NCBI GenBank assembly: GCA_002362105.1
Contig: DETD01000020.1
Coordinates: 62,001-126,000 of the forward strand
Reading direction: 5' to 3'
Source: Bacteroidales bacterium UBA3297
Lineage (GTDB): Bacteria > Bacteroidota > Bacteroidia > Bacteroidales > Paludibacteraceae
Length of the DNA stretch: 64,000 nt
Every line of letters starts with the position of its first letter. Positions within the stretch are counted from its first letter, which is position 1. The notes beneath the pieces are model-generated. The model was not told where the DNA came from. It searched no databases and saw nothing but the letters and a program-made list of their open reading frames with translations. The position numbers were made by a program, and so were the translations under genes. This document shows, piece after piece, positions 52,825-60,838 of this stretch.

Positions 52825-53580
52825 ATGAAAAAGCACATACTCACACTGTTGACCGTTATGTTTTGGCTGAATGGTATGGCAGCCACAAAAATCAGAACCA
52901 GCCAAGACTCTATCAGTTATGCCTTAGGTTATGTAGTAGGCGGACAACAGCTAAGCAAATCGATGATAGAACGCTACGGTTGCAGTAAAGAGACCTTCTT
53001 GAAAGCCGTTCAAGACGCACTGAACAACGATTCGACTACAATGACTCAGGTGATGGCAAACGACTATATGCACAAAGCTGAGATGAAATATCTGACCAAG
53101 TCGAACATGAAAAAAGACGCGGCCTACAGAGAAGCAAAAGGAAGAAACAACGAGTACCTTTCAAGCATAAAGCGCAACAGCCAGTACAAAGAGCTGCCTA
53201 ATTCGTGGGACTCTACTGCATGTGGCGTTTTAAGGAAGATACTGAAACAGGGCTCTGGTGAAAAACCAACCATCAGTTCCGCCGTAAAGTTCAACTACAG
53301 CTATAAACTGGTGAACGGAACATTAATCTCGCAATCGAAAAACGGAGAACCTATAGAAGGTCTTGTCAGAAACCTACTTCCAGGCTTACAAGACGCCTTG
53401 GTGGAAATGCCAGTTGGTTCAAGATGGGAAATTGTTATACCTTCTGAACTCGCATTCGACAAAGACGAACAGACTTTTGAAGACGGTCACACAATGGTTC
53501 CGGCCAACTCAATCCTAATCTTCGACGTCGAACTGTTGAATACAGGCACTCCTGAAGACATCGACTATTACGGGAACTAA
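52825..53580 (+). CDS. Divergent exported FKBP-type isomerase-like protein
   Basis: The 251-residue protein has an ordinary signal peptide ending near GMAA and no lipobox. An FKBP_N-like helical domain follows (SISYALGYVVGGQQLSKSM). The C-terminal FKBP fold has NYSYKLVNGTLI, EGLVRNLLPGLQDALVEMPVG and VPANSILIFDVELL. The usual YG(x)G loop is replaced by LAFDKDEQTFEDGHTM, so active-site residues differ from the canonical enzyme. It may be a chaperone with weak isomerase activity. It has its own promoter region and terminator. Confidence 0.88.
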   Translation: MKKHILTLLTVMFWLNGMAATKIRTSQDSISYALGYVVGGQQLSKSMIERYGCSKETFLKAVQDALNNDSTTMTQVMANDYMHKAEMKYLTKSNMKKDAAYREAKGRNNEYLSSIKRNSQYKELPNSWDSTACGVLRKILKQGSGEKPTISSAVKFNYSYKLVNGTLISQSKNGEPIEGLVRNLLPGLQDALVEMPVGSRWEIVIPSELAFDKDEQTFEDGHTMVPANSILIFDVELLNTGTPEDIDYYGN

Positions 53581-53630
53581 AAAAAGGTAGGGACAATAAC
53601 ACGTCTCAAACACCCAAATAAAGATTTAAG

Positions 53631-53665
53631 AAAGGCTACCGATAAAAAAACGGTAGCCTTTCCTA
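53631..53665 (+). terminator. Terminator of the second FKBP gene
   Basis: AAAGGCTACCG at 53631-53641 pairs with CGGTAGCCTTT at 53651-53661. Confidence 0.88.
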
Positions 53666-53884
53666 TTTCAGGAATCCACTAAATTCGACCTCCTATATGG
53701 GGCGGAGTAAAAACAAAAATCCGAAAGATTTGACACAGATTCCGCACACACGTTGTAAAAATGAAAGCACCCTAAAATTACCATTATGTCATTTTCGAAG
53801 CAAAAAACAGGGCATTTTCCTTACCAAAATAGCAAAATTCACAAAAATAAAGAGCGATATACTCATTCGATATACAAAAATTAC

Positions 53885-53908
53885 TATATTTGCTTACAGA
53901 TTGTAAGC
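53885..53908 (+). promoter_or_regulatory. Promoter -7 box and overlapping operator of the Lrp-like gene
   Basis: TATATTTG at 53885-53892 is followed at once by the perfect inverted repeat GCTTACA-GAT-TGTAAGC (53892-53908), which covers the expected transcription start. The position suggests autoregulation, as is common for Lrp/AsnC regulators. Confidence 0.5.
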
Positions 53909-53989
53909 GCTTCGGTAGAAAAAGGAATAAACAATCACGAAAAAGCGTTTACACAACAGACAAACACATTAAAACCAAACTGGTAAAAA

Positions 53990-54502
53990 ATGGAAAAAAT
54001 TGATGAATTGGACAGAAAAATTCTGGACATTATCACAAAAAATGCGAGAATACCATTTAAAGACGTAGCAACAGACTGTGACGTGTCTCGTGCCGCCATT
54101 CACCAACGTGTACAGCGCATGATCGACATGGGGGTTATTGTCGGTTCTGGGTACGATGTCAATCCGAAAGCGCTAGGTTACCAGACCTGCACCTACATCG
54201 GTATCACATTGGAAAAGGGTTCCCTCTACTCACAGGTCGTACCAGAATTGGAAAAGATTAGCGAAGTAGTTGAATGCCACTTCACAACTGGCCCATACAC
54301 CATGATGGTAAAACTATATGCCCGCGACAATGAGCACCTGATGCAACTGCTGAACGGAAAAATACAGAGCATTAAGGGTGTGCTTTCAACAGAAACACTT
54401 ATTGCACTTGAGCAGAGCATCAAGCGTGAGATTCCTATCTATGTCGGTGATAAAGGTGTTGTGGAAGAAGACACAGAAGAGCAAAAGAAAAAGAAAAAAT
54501 AA
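53990..54502 (+). CDS. Lrp/AsnC-family transcriptional regulator
   Basis: The 170-residue protein has an N-terminal helix-turn-helix (DRKILDIITKNARIPFKDVATDCDVSRAAIHQRVQRM) and a C-terminal RAM (ligand-binding) domain. It ends with a Lys/Glu-rich tail (EEDTEEQKKKKK), unusual for the family but common in Bacteroidota. Such proteins respond to amino acids. A palindrome at its own promoter suggests autoregulation. The targets are unknown. Confidence 0.93.
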   Translation: MEKIDELDRKILDIITKNARIPFKDVATDCDVSRAAIHQRVQRMIDMGVIVGSGYDVNPKALGYQTCTYIGITLEKGSLYSQVVPELEKISEVVECHFTTGPYTMMVKLYARDNEHLMQLLNGKIQSIKGVLSTETLIALEQSIKREIPIYVGDKGVVEEDTEEQKKKKK

Positions 54503-54537
54503 TTGGAACAGCCGGCAAGCCGGCCCAACAAAAAACA

Positions 54538-54575
54538 AAGAGGGCATACCGAAAATAAGGGTACGCCCTCTTTTA
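54538..54575 (+). terminator. Terminator of the Lrp-like gene, possibly bidirectional
   Basis: AAGAGGGC-TACC pairs with GGGTA-GCCCTCTT, followed by TTTACTTTT on the plus strand. The opposite strand has a weaker T-run. It separates this gene from the converging recX cluster. Confidence 0.85.
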
Positions 54576-54629
54576 CTTTTATAGGCCCTTAAAGAGGCTT
54601 CATTGTATTTGAAGTGGAGAGGGAACGCG

Positions 54630-55481
54630 TCAAACCGGTTCAGATTGTGATGTGCGATTCGAATACTTCTGAATGAGATACACACAACCTGCCACAGCCA
54701 CAGCACTAATCAGAGCGACAAGCACACTATCGCTACCCCACTGGCCAATAAAACAGTCGCCAATTTCGGAATCGAAAAAGTAAAAGTAGCATGTGACAAT
54801 TACTGCGTTATTAAAAAAATGGACAATGATAGGAAGCCATAAACTGCCGCTACGCGCCAACAAATAACCCAAGAAACAGCCCAACAAAAAACGCGGCAGA
54901 ACGCCCGACAAATCGTCGTGGGCCAAACTGAAAACCAAAGCAGAAATACATATTGCCCTAACTGCTCCAACCTGCTTCGACAAGCAGTTCTGCAAAAAGC
55001 CACGGAAGAACATTTCCTCCGTCACTGCTGGAATTACAGCCACTACAAGTAACCGTATGAAGAGGAAGGAGCTGTCGCCTTCCGTAAGCATGGCGATATT
55101 TTTAGCCACCCTTTCGGCATCTTCGGGCCACACCATCTTATTGAGGCTGCTCAACCCGTTTATCAGAGGAATGGCAAGCAGGGAAACCGAAACGCCTAAA
55201 ACAACCAGCAAAAGAGAGGGCCTCTTATTTTGTGAAAGGTAGCCAAAGGTTGTTTCACCATGATTGTGGTACAGAAAGGCGAAAACCAACGCCGGGACAA
55301 GGAATACAAAAAACGCCATCAGCGTCTGTAAGATGTATTTATAATATGGAGAGTCCGAAATCGGAGCAAGCACCCTACCAAAGCAGGCGAAGAGGAAAAT
55401 CATGCTAATGACAAAAAGGAAGAAGAAGGTCATCTTTGTCATTATATTTTTTTCAGAGAGTAAACGCGGATAATTGTACAT
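54630..55481 (-). CDS. CPBP-family intramembrane metalloprotease
   Basis: The 283-residue protein has about seven spans. The metalloprotease motifs are EEMFFRGFLQ, a later FSLAHDD and HFFNNA, which match the Glu-Glu, His and His/Asn sites of CAAX/CPBP (Abi) proteases. It could cleave or stabilise a membrane partner. A shorter start at 55442 (MTKMTFFFLF) would also give a good first span. It follows recX by 11 bases. Confidence 0.88.
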   Translation of the reverse strand: MYNYPRLLSEKNIMTKMTFFFLFVISMIFLFACFGRVLAPISDSPYYKYILQTLMAFFVFLVPALVFAFLYHNHGETTFGYLSQNKRPSLLLVVLGVSVSLLAIPLINGLSSLNKMVWPEDAERVAKNIAMLTEGDSSFLFIRLLVVAVIPAVTEEMFFRGFLQNCLSKQVGAVRAICISALVFSLAHDDLSGVLPRFLLGCFLGYLLARSGSLWLPIIVHFFNNAVIVTCYFYFFDSEIGDCFIGQWGSDSVLVALISAVAVAGCVYLIQKYSNRTSQSEPV

Positions 55482-55492
55482 AAGAATAAAAG

Positions 55493-55996
55493 TTAGAAAT
55501 CGTCGTCCGAGCCATCGTAAGCGATACCAGCCACAATTTTCTCAACGACCGGCAACATCTTTTGAAACTCGAACCCACGTCCAGCGCCAAAACGGAGCAG
55601 TTTAGCCTTAGCGTCAAACCGGTTCTTGTAAGAAATGGAACGGAACTTGGCCGACAAGACTTGAAAGATTGAGTCGTCGTAATCGGCAGTACCGAACACC
55701 TCTTCAAGTGTAGAGTTAATGATATCGGCAGGGATAGCCTTGCCGCGTAGCGCAAAAGCGACCTTGTTCCTACCCCAGCGGGCAAAAATCATCTTATCGT
55801 TGGCAAATGCACGGGCATAACGCGCCTCGTCGATGTACTTTTCTTTAAGTAAATAGGAAACGATGGCATTAGAATCGGCCTCAGACACCTCCCACGCAAC
55901 CAATTTTTTGCGCACCTCGGCCAAACAATGTTCAGCCATTGAGCAGTAGGCCGTTAACTTAAGGAGAGCCTGTTCTTTCGTGATTTGCTTCTTCAT
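55493..55996 (-). CDS. recX: Regulatory protein RecX
   Basis: The 167-residue protein shows the three-helix repeats of RecX (CSMAEHCLAEVRKKLVAWEV; EKYIDEARYARAFANDKMIFARWGRNKVAFALRGKAI, named here by its key DEARYA and GRNKV parts). It inhibits or limits RecA filaments. No recA is nearby. It sits between prmC and a CPBP protease gene on one strand, with 36 bases to prmC. Confidence 0.95.
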   Translation of the reverse strand: MKKQITKEQALLKLTAYCSMAEHCLAEVRKKLVAWEVSEADSNAIVSYLLKEKYIDEARYARAFANDKMIFARWGRNKVAFALRGKAIPADIINSTLEEVFGTADYDDSIFQVLSAKFRSISYKNRFDAKAKLLRFGAGRGFEFQKMLPVVEKIVAGIAYDGSDDDF

Positions 55997-56032
55997 AAGG
56001 CAAAATTACACAAAAACAGATAAAGGAAAAAA

Positions 56033-56866
56033 CTAACGGGTAGCACGGACCATACGGTCCTTACCAAAGAAATCGGCTCGGAGGCAGACCTCGGTAAATC
56101 CCATATTTTGGAGCAAGCTGACTGTATCAGCACCAAAGCGCTCGTTAATTTCATAATAAAGATGTCCGCCCACCCGCAAATGAGCCAAAGCCACCTCGGC
56201 AATACGTCTGTAGAAGAGAAGCGGATCGTCGTCAGGCACAAAAAGAGCCAACGAAGGCTCGAAGTCCAACACATTTTTGTGCATAGCCGATCGTTCGGCA
56301 TTACAGATATAGGGCGGATTAGAGACCACAACATCGAAAATACCATCGGGCTGCTGGATCAAAACATCTAATTTCGAGAAAGCCACCTCCACTCCATTCG
56401 CCGCCGCATTCTGGGCAGCCACGGCAAGAGCCACATCAGAGACATCGACAGCCGTCAACCGGGCAGCAGGCAAGGCATGGGCAAGCGAAACCGCAATACA
56501 ACCGCTTCCCGTCCCGACATCGAGAATAGCCGGAGAAGCCGACAAGTAGTCCGCTTTCACCCAGTCGACCAGTTCGGCGGTTTCAGGACGCGGAATAAGC
56601 ACCCCAGGCCGCACCTTGAACGACAGGCCACAAAAAGCCGCCTCGCCCTCGATGTACTGGACAGGCTCGCCCTGGACCAGACGTTCGAGGAAGGAATCGA
56701 CAGAAGCCTGCTGTTCGGCAGAAAGAGACAACGGAGAGTGAACAAGCAAAAAGGTAAAGTCACAACCAAGGACACGCATAAGGCAGATACGCGCCAATTC
56801 CTTAGCCTCGGTAGGACCATACAGCGCCGCAAGGCGTTCAATAAAAACCTTCTCAGTGTTCCTCAT
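56033..56866 (-). CDS. prmC: Peptide chain release factor N5-glutamine methyltransferase
   Basis: The start is set at the ATG at 56866; the ATG at 56887 would overlap the upstream gene by 35 bases rather than 14. Residues about 1-90 form the PrmC N-terminal helical domain. The SAM site is ILDVGTGSGCIAVSLA and the NPPY motif (VVSNPPYIC) contacts the glutamine of the GGQ loop in RF1/RF2. It overlaps the AI-2E-family gene upstream. Confidence 0.95.
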   Translation of the reverse strand: MRNTEKVFIERLAALYGPTEAKELARICLMRVLGCDFTFLLVHSPLSLSAEQQASVDSFLERLVQGEPVQYIEGEAAFCGLSFKVRPGVLIPRPETAELVDWVKADYLSASPAILDVGTGSGCIAVSLAHALPAARLTAVDVSDVALAVAAQNAAANGVEVAFSKLDVLIQQPDGIFDVVVSNPPYICNAERSAMHKNVLDFEPSLALFVPDDDPLLFYRRIAEVALAHLRVGGHLYYEINERFGADTVSLLQNMGFTEVCLRADFFGKDRMVRATR

Positions 56867-58010
56867 TTCCCGAATCCTCAACTTCATTCTCGTTCAAGAC
56901 ATCCTCTAGGCGTTGGGGGGAGTCAGAAAAAGGGCTCCGCATGCTTTCCTTCAAGAAATAGTGCTTATAGTAAGACATAAGGATGGTAGTAGCCGGAAGG
57001 GCGATAATCATACCGATAACACCCAAGACATAGCCCCAAATAGACAAAGAAAGCAGAACCACAGCAGGGTTCATACCCATGGTCTTCCCCATAAACTTCG
57101 GAATAAGGTATAAGTCTTGCACAATTTGCACAACCACAAAAACGCCCAAAAGCGAAAGCAGGGCCGTATTGACAGAGCCGCCCGTTTCGGAAGCCTGAAT
57201 CAGCATAAGCACCGCAGCAGGAGGCAAACCCAAATACTGCAAATATGGCACCATGTTAAGGGCTCCCAGCGTAACCCCCATAACAATGCCCATAGGCATA
57301 TCGATAATGTAAAAACCTACAGCGAACATAAAGGCATCGATGCAGGCAATGAGCGCCTGACGGCGGAAGTAGAGGTTCATGCCCTGGCGCAAGTCGCGCA
57401 ACAGAGAAATACATACCCCTTTATAATGATGCGGCAGCAATTTGATAAACTCAAGCGCAATAGCATCCTGGTCGCGTAAAATGAAGAACAGGTATATGAG
57501 AACGAAAATGAAGCCGAAGACCCACAGTAAAGCATTGGCAGAAGCAGAAAGCAACGACCATGCATGCGGGAACATATTCGTAACCATTTCGAAGATGCCA
57601 CTGAGCGTAAGTTTCTGCGAAATTTCATTATTATCGGTCAGTTTAGACAGATAATCGGCCCACTCGGCCGGAATAATACTAGAATTGAACTCGCCATTGT
57701 GCACCAGCAGTTCTTTCAGCTTGACAAACTCAGTGATGAAAGTCGGCACCATGAAGCATATAAAACAAGCCACGGCCGTGAGTATGGAGACCATCACCAA
57801 TAAGATAGAAACCGTGCGCGATTTAAGATAGCGTTGCAGGAAGTCGACAATAGGCTGAAAGAGGTATGCGAACAGCCAGGCCACAAAGAAAGGAAGCAAA
57901 ACGGACTTGAGGTACTTGAGCAAAAGGAACAAGCACACACAAACGAGCACCCTTATAACAAGGTGTACAACGCTATTGAAAGTATATTGGCGAGAAAAAT
58001 GTCTACTCAT
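56853..58010 (-). CDS. AI-2E-family (UPF0118) membrane permease
   Basis: The 385-residue protein has about seven spans in the order typical of the family, with a long extracytoplasmic loop after the third span. A conserved MPMGIVMGVTLGALNMVPYLQY lies in the middle, where the GxxxGxxxxNxxPY pattern is diagnostic. The C-terminus is acidic (NEVEDSGNEEH). Substrates of this family vary; quorum-signal export is only one possibility. It is first in the operon with prmC, recX and the CPBP protease. Confidence 0.93.
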   Translation of the reverse strand: MSRHFSRQYTFNSVVHLVIRVLVCVCLFLLLKYLKSVLLPFFVAWLFAYLFQPIVDFLQRYLKSRTVSILLVMVSILTAVACFICFMVPTFITEFVKLKELLVHNGEFNSSIIPAEWADYLSKLTDNNEISQKLTLSGIFEMVTNMFPHAWSLLSASANALLWVFGFIFVLIYLFFILRDQDAIALEFIKLLPHHYKGVCISLLRDLRQGMNLYFRRQALIACIDAFMFAVGFYIIDMPMGIVMGVTLGALNMVPYLQYLGLPPAAVLMLIQASETGGSVNTALLSLLGVFVVVQIVQDLYLIPKFMGKTMGMNPAVVLLSLSIWGYVLGVIGMIIALPATTILMSYYKHYFLKESMRSPFSDSPQRLEDVLNENEVEDSGNEEH

Positions 58011-58055
58011 CTAGAAAAAAAAGACAGTTAAATAATGTAAAGTAATTTTTTTTCT

Positions 58056-58063
58056 TATTTTTG
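58056..58063 (+). promoter_or_regulatory. -7 element of the coiled-coil protein / rsmI unit
   Basis: TATTTTTG matches TAnnTTTG, but the leader to the ATG would be about 85 bases and no -33 box is clear. Confidence 0.35.
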
Positions 58064-58073
58064 TCTTCGGATG

Positions 58074-58106
58074 CAAATTTAAAACTTTTGTGTCGGAACA
58101 TTCAAA
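58074..58106 (-). promoter_or_regulatory. Promoter of the AI-2E/prmC/recX operon
   Basis: On the minus strand TTTG (58103-58106) and TAAATTTG (58074-58081) are 21 bases apart. Confidence 0.6.
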
Positions 58107-58154
58107 AATGGCATAAAATTTGTTGCATAAAGTTCAGAAGATTCAAATTGCGCA

Positions 58155-58880
58155 ATGCTTGAAAATAATAAAGAACAACTGATAAGTTCAATACTTGACG
58201 AACTGAAGGAACTGGAGATGTTGACCCAAGGCATGCAAGACCCACGCATGCTACAAGAGTTAGCAATAAAAAAAGCCCAGAACCTTTTGGCCCACTACAA
58301 CCAGTTGAAGGAGTCAGACAACGACGCTTCTGCCGTTGTAGAGTCGAAGGCCGAGAAAGTTGTACCAGAGAACAAGCCAACAACAGCAACTGTTGCCGTA
58401 GAGACTCCGGTAGCAAAAGAGACTGAAGCAGTAAAGACTGCGCCAATCAGCCAGCCAAAGGTCGAGCAACCTAAAGTTGAGGAGAAAAAGCCACAGCCAA
58501 CCGTTGAACAACCTGCGCAAAAAGTTGAGACTCCAAACGAGGGCAAATGGCAGCAAGCAGTTAAAGAAGGGGTGAAAAACGACCGCTTCAAAACAGTTGC
58601 CACCTCAGCGCCAACTACCAGTATTGGCAGTTCACAAGTCAAGCGCGTAGACAGCATCTTCGTAAAAAGTTTGAAGAGCGCGTTGAAGTTGAATGACAGA
58701 ATCCGCTACAGCCGCGAATTATTTGGCGGCAGCGTGGAACTGTTGAACAGCACAATAGACGAACTTGACCAGAAAAACAACTTAGGAGAGGCTCTCGCCT
58801 ACATCAACGCCCAATTTGACTGGGACAAGGAGAACGAGGCCGTTATGGAATTCCTTTCATTACTTGAAAGAAGATTTTAA
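58155..58880 (+). CDS. Conserved hypothetical protein with helical ends and Pro/Lys/Glu linker
   Basis: The 241-residue cytoplasmic protein has an N-terminal coiled-coil (about residues 1-55) and a linker rich in Pro, Lys, Glu, Val and Thr (about 60-140). A C-terminal helical domain follows (SIFVKSLKSALKLNDRIRYSRELFGGSVELLNSTIDEL and onward), given by its key points of NDRIRYSRELF. It is four bases before rsmI, so it is probably cotranscribed. The function is unknown. Confidence 0.8.
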   Translation: MLENNKEQLISSILDELKELEMLTQGMQDPRMLQELAIKKAQNLLAHYNQLKESDNDASAVVESKAEKVVPENKPTTATVAVETPVAKETEAVKTAPISQPKVEQPKVEEKKPQPTVEQPAQKVETPNEGKWQQAVKEGVKNDRFKTVATSAPTTSIGSSQVKRVDSIFVKSLKSALKLNDRIRYSRELFGGSVELLNSTIDELDQKNNLGEALAYINAQFDWDKENEAVMEFLSLLERRF

Positions 58881-58883
58881 GAA

Positions 58884-59600
58884 ATGGGCAAACTATATAT
58901 AGTACCAACACCGGTCGGCAATTTGGAAGATATGACCTTCCGCGCCATAAAAGTGTTGAAGGAAGTAGATCTGATATTAGCGGAAGACACACGTACAAGC
59001 AGTGTTTTATTAAAGCACTACGACATACAGAAGCCGCTTAGTTCGCACCACAAATTCAACGAACACCAGACCGCCGCTTCGGTAGCCCAACAGATAAAGG
59101 CAGGCAAAACAATAGCCCTGATATCGGATGCCGGCACCCCGGCCATATCTGACCCAGGCTATCTGCTTACGAAAGCCTGCGTAGAGGCAGGAGTTGCTGT
59201 AGAGTGCTTACCCGGAGCAACCGCATTCGTGCCCGCCCTGGTAGACAGCGGTCTGCCCAACAACAAATTCTGCTTCGAGGGCTTCCTTCCCCAGAAAAAA
59301 GGAAGGCAGACCCGCATAAAGGAACTGGCAGAAGAGGAGCGCACAACCATTATCTACGAATCACCATTCAGAGTGGTAAAAACGCTCCAACAGTTTATAG
59401 AAGTTATGGGCGAAGACCGACAAATATCGGTAACACGCGAAATTTCGAAAATACACGAAGAAACCGTACGTGGCACTTTAGCCGAGGTAAAAAAACACTT
59501 CGAAGAAGTGGAACCCAAAGGCGAATTTGTAATGGTTTTGGGTGGTAAAGAACCCGAAGAGAAAAAGAAGAAAAAGTACCAGGACGGAGAAAGCGAATAA
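58884..59600 (+). CDS. rsmI: 16S rRNA (cytidine1402-2'-O)-methyltransferase RsmI
   Basis: The 238-residue protein has the MraW-partner methyltransferase fold of the tetrapyrrole-methylase family: LYIVPTPVGNLEDMTFRAIKVL at the start, AEDTRTSSVLL, LISDAGTPAISDPG (SAM loop) and ITREISKIHEET-like VTREISKIHEE. It modifies the decoding centre of 16S rRNA. It ends with a Lys-rich tail. Confidence 0.96.
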   Translation: MGKLYIVPTPVGNLEDMTFRAIKVLKEVDLILAEDTRTSSVLLKHYDIQKPLSSHHKFNEHQTAASVAQQIKAGKTIALISDAGTPAISDPGYLLTKACVEAGVAVECLPGATAFVPALVDSGLPNNKFCFEGFLPQKKGRQTRIKELAEEERTTIIYESPFRVVKTLQQFIEVMGEDRQISVTREISKIHEETVRGTLAEVKKHFEEVEPKGEFVMVLGGKEPEEKKKKKYQDGESE

Positions 59601-59648
59601 CTCACAAATTGAATCAATTAACAAAAAACAATAAAATTAAACATCCAA

Positions 59649-60524
59649 ATGAAAAAGAAGTTTTTATTGGTAGCAGCCATCGCATCAGTGATTGGTTTTG
59701 CATCATGTAACGGCGATCAGATTGAAGCTCAACAGAGACAGATTGACTCTTTGACTAACGTAAACGACATGCTTCAGAAGCAGAATCAGAGCGATTTGGA
59801 GACCCTCGACCAGGTATTCCAGAACTTCGCAGAAATCAAGAAGGCACAGCTCGGTCTTAGCGAAGAAGCTAACTCTACTGAAGGTGTAACAGAAGACCAG
59901 AAGCAGAAGATTCAGGAGAACTTCAAGCTTATCAACGACAAGTTCGCTGAGAACGCTCAGAAGCTCGACTCTTTGCAGAACGTATTGAACAGCACAAAGG
60001 GTAAGATCAGCGCTTTGAGAGGCACTATCGCAAAGTTGCAGAAGATGCAGGCTCAGAGCCAGCAGGAAATCGCTACTTTGAAGAAGCAGCTTGAAGACAA
60101 GGATATCGAAATTGCAGACTTGAAGTCAGCACACGCATCACAGGTTGCACAGATGACTGCCAAAGCAGAAGCAGACAGCGCAGCTAACGCAGCTAAGATC
60201 GCTGCTCAGGACAAGGCTATGCACACTGTAAGCTACCTCATCGACACCGAGAAGAATTTGAAGGCAAAGGGCATCAAGGGTGCAGCTGGCCGTTTGAAGA
60301 AGGGTGAAGTTAAGGAAAGCATGTGCACCAAGGTTGACTACCGTGAATTCGAAGGTAACGACGGTATCACCTTCAAGAAGGAGCCTACCCTCTTCTCTTA
60401 CCACACTCCAGGTTCTTACACCATCAAGAAGAATGCTGACAAGACTTGGACCTTCACCATCACTAACCAGTCTTCTTTCTGGAACACCAAGGTTATGATC
60501 TTGGCTGGTGAAAGAATTAAGTAA
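59649..60524 (+). CDS. Coiled-coil lipoprotein, apparently highly expressed
   Basis: The 291-residue protein has a lipobox ending FASC (Cys20). Residues about 28-190 form a long coiled-coil (Gln-, Lys- and Glu-rich, IDSLTNVNDMLQKQNQ pattern). The C-terminal 90 residues form a beta-rich domain (TIKKNADKTWTFTITNQ). Its codon usage differs from the neighbours: Lys AAG, Gln CAG, Asn AAC and Phe TTC are strongly preferred. This is typical of very abundant proteins. It may tether the outer membrane or coat the cell; the actual role is unknown. A strong terminator follows. Confidence 0.8.
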   Translation: MKKKFLLVAAIASVIGFASCNGDQIEAQQRQIDSLTNVNDMLQKQNQSDLETLDQVFQNFAEIKKAQLGLSEEANSTEGVTEDQKQKIQENFKLINDKFAENAQKLDSLQNVLNSTKGKISALRGTIAKLQKMQAQSQQEIATLKKQLEDKDIEIADLKSAHASQVAQMTAKAEADSAANAAKIAAQDKAMHTVSYLIDTEKNLKAKGIKGAAGRLKKGEVKESMCTKVDYREFEGNDGITFKKEPTLFSYHTPGSYTIKKNADKTWTFTITNQSSFWNTKVMILAGERIK

Positions 60525-60554
60525 GCCGTAAAAAAGTCTTACAAAAAACATGAT

Positions 60555-60584
60555 AGCCCTGCGTTTTCCGCAGGGCTTTTTTTT
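60555..60584 (+). terminator. Terminator of the coiled-coil lipoprotein gene
   Basis: AGCCCTGCG at 60555-60563 pairs with CGCAGGGCT at 60569-60577, followed by eight T. Confidence 0.95.
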
Positions 60585-60759
60585 ACCAGTGCCCCCCAAA
60601 AAAGGGAAAAACAACAGCAGTTTTCCGCCTTAACAGCCAACAAAAGTTTCAGCCACAGCCATGCTGAATAGAAACATCCGACACACTATAATTTAGCTTT
60701 ATAGCATTATTTTTGAAAAAGAGTACCACCGAAAAGTATTGTTCTCGATATTGTATTTA

Positions 60760-60791
60760 TTTGTTTAGATAGAAAATTTAACTTAATTTTG
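60760..60791 (+). promoter_or_regulatory. Strong promoter of the exopolysaccharide operon
   Basis: TTTG at 60760-60763 and TAATTTTG at 60784-60791 are 20 bases apart, an exact consensus match. The leader is about 40 bases. Confidence 0.85.
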
Positions 60792-60838
60792 CGAAAATTT
60801 TAGAGTTACGCACACAATTTCGACATTTTACTCTGCAT

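Larger units (their letters stand above)
53581..53989. other. Long leader region before the Lrp-like regulator
   Basis: It contains the terminator of the FKBP gene (53631-53665) and a promoter with an operator (53885-53908). The middle part, 53670-53880, is AT-rich without recognisable structure. Confidence 0.55.
60525..60838. other. Intergenic region before the exopolysaccharide operon
   Basis: It holds a terminator (60555-60584) and a strong promoter (60760-60791). The AATTTT-GCG-AAAATT palindrome at about 60785-60799 overlaps the promoter. Nothing else was recognised between them. Confidence 0.6.

Noticed and set aside
53697..53906. 69-residue plus-strand ORF
   Set aside because: It is Lys/Asn-rich as expected from AT-rich non-coding DNA and overlaps the promoter of the Lrp-like gene.
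54511..54524. GCCGGC-AA-GCCGGC repeat as a terminator
   Set aside because: The loop would have only two bases; the proper terminator lies at 54538-54575.
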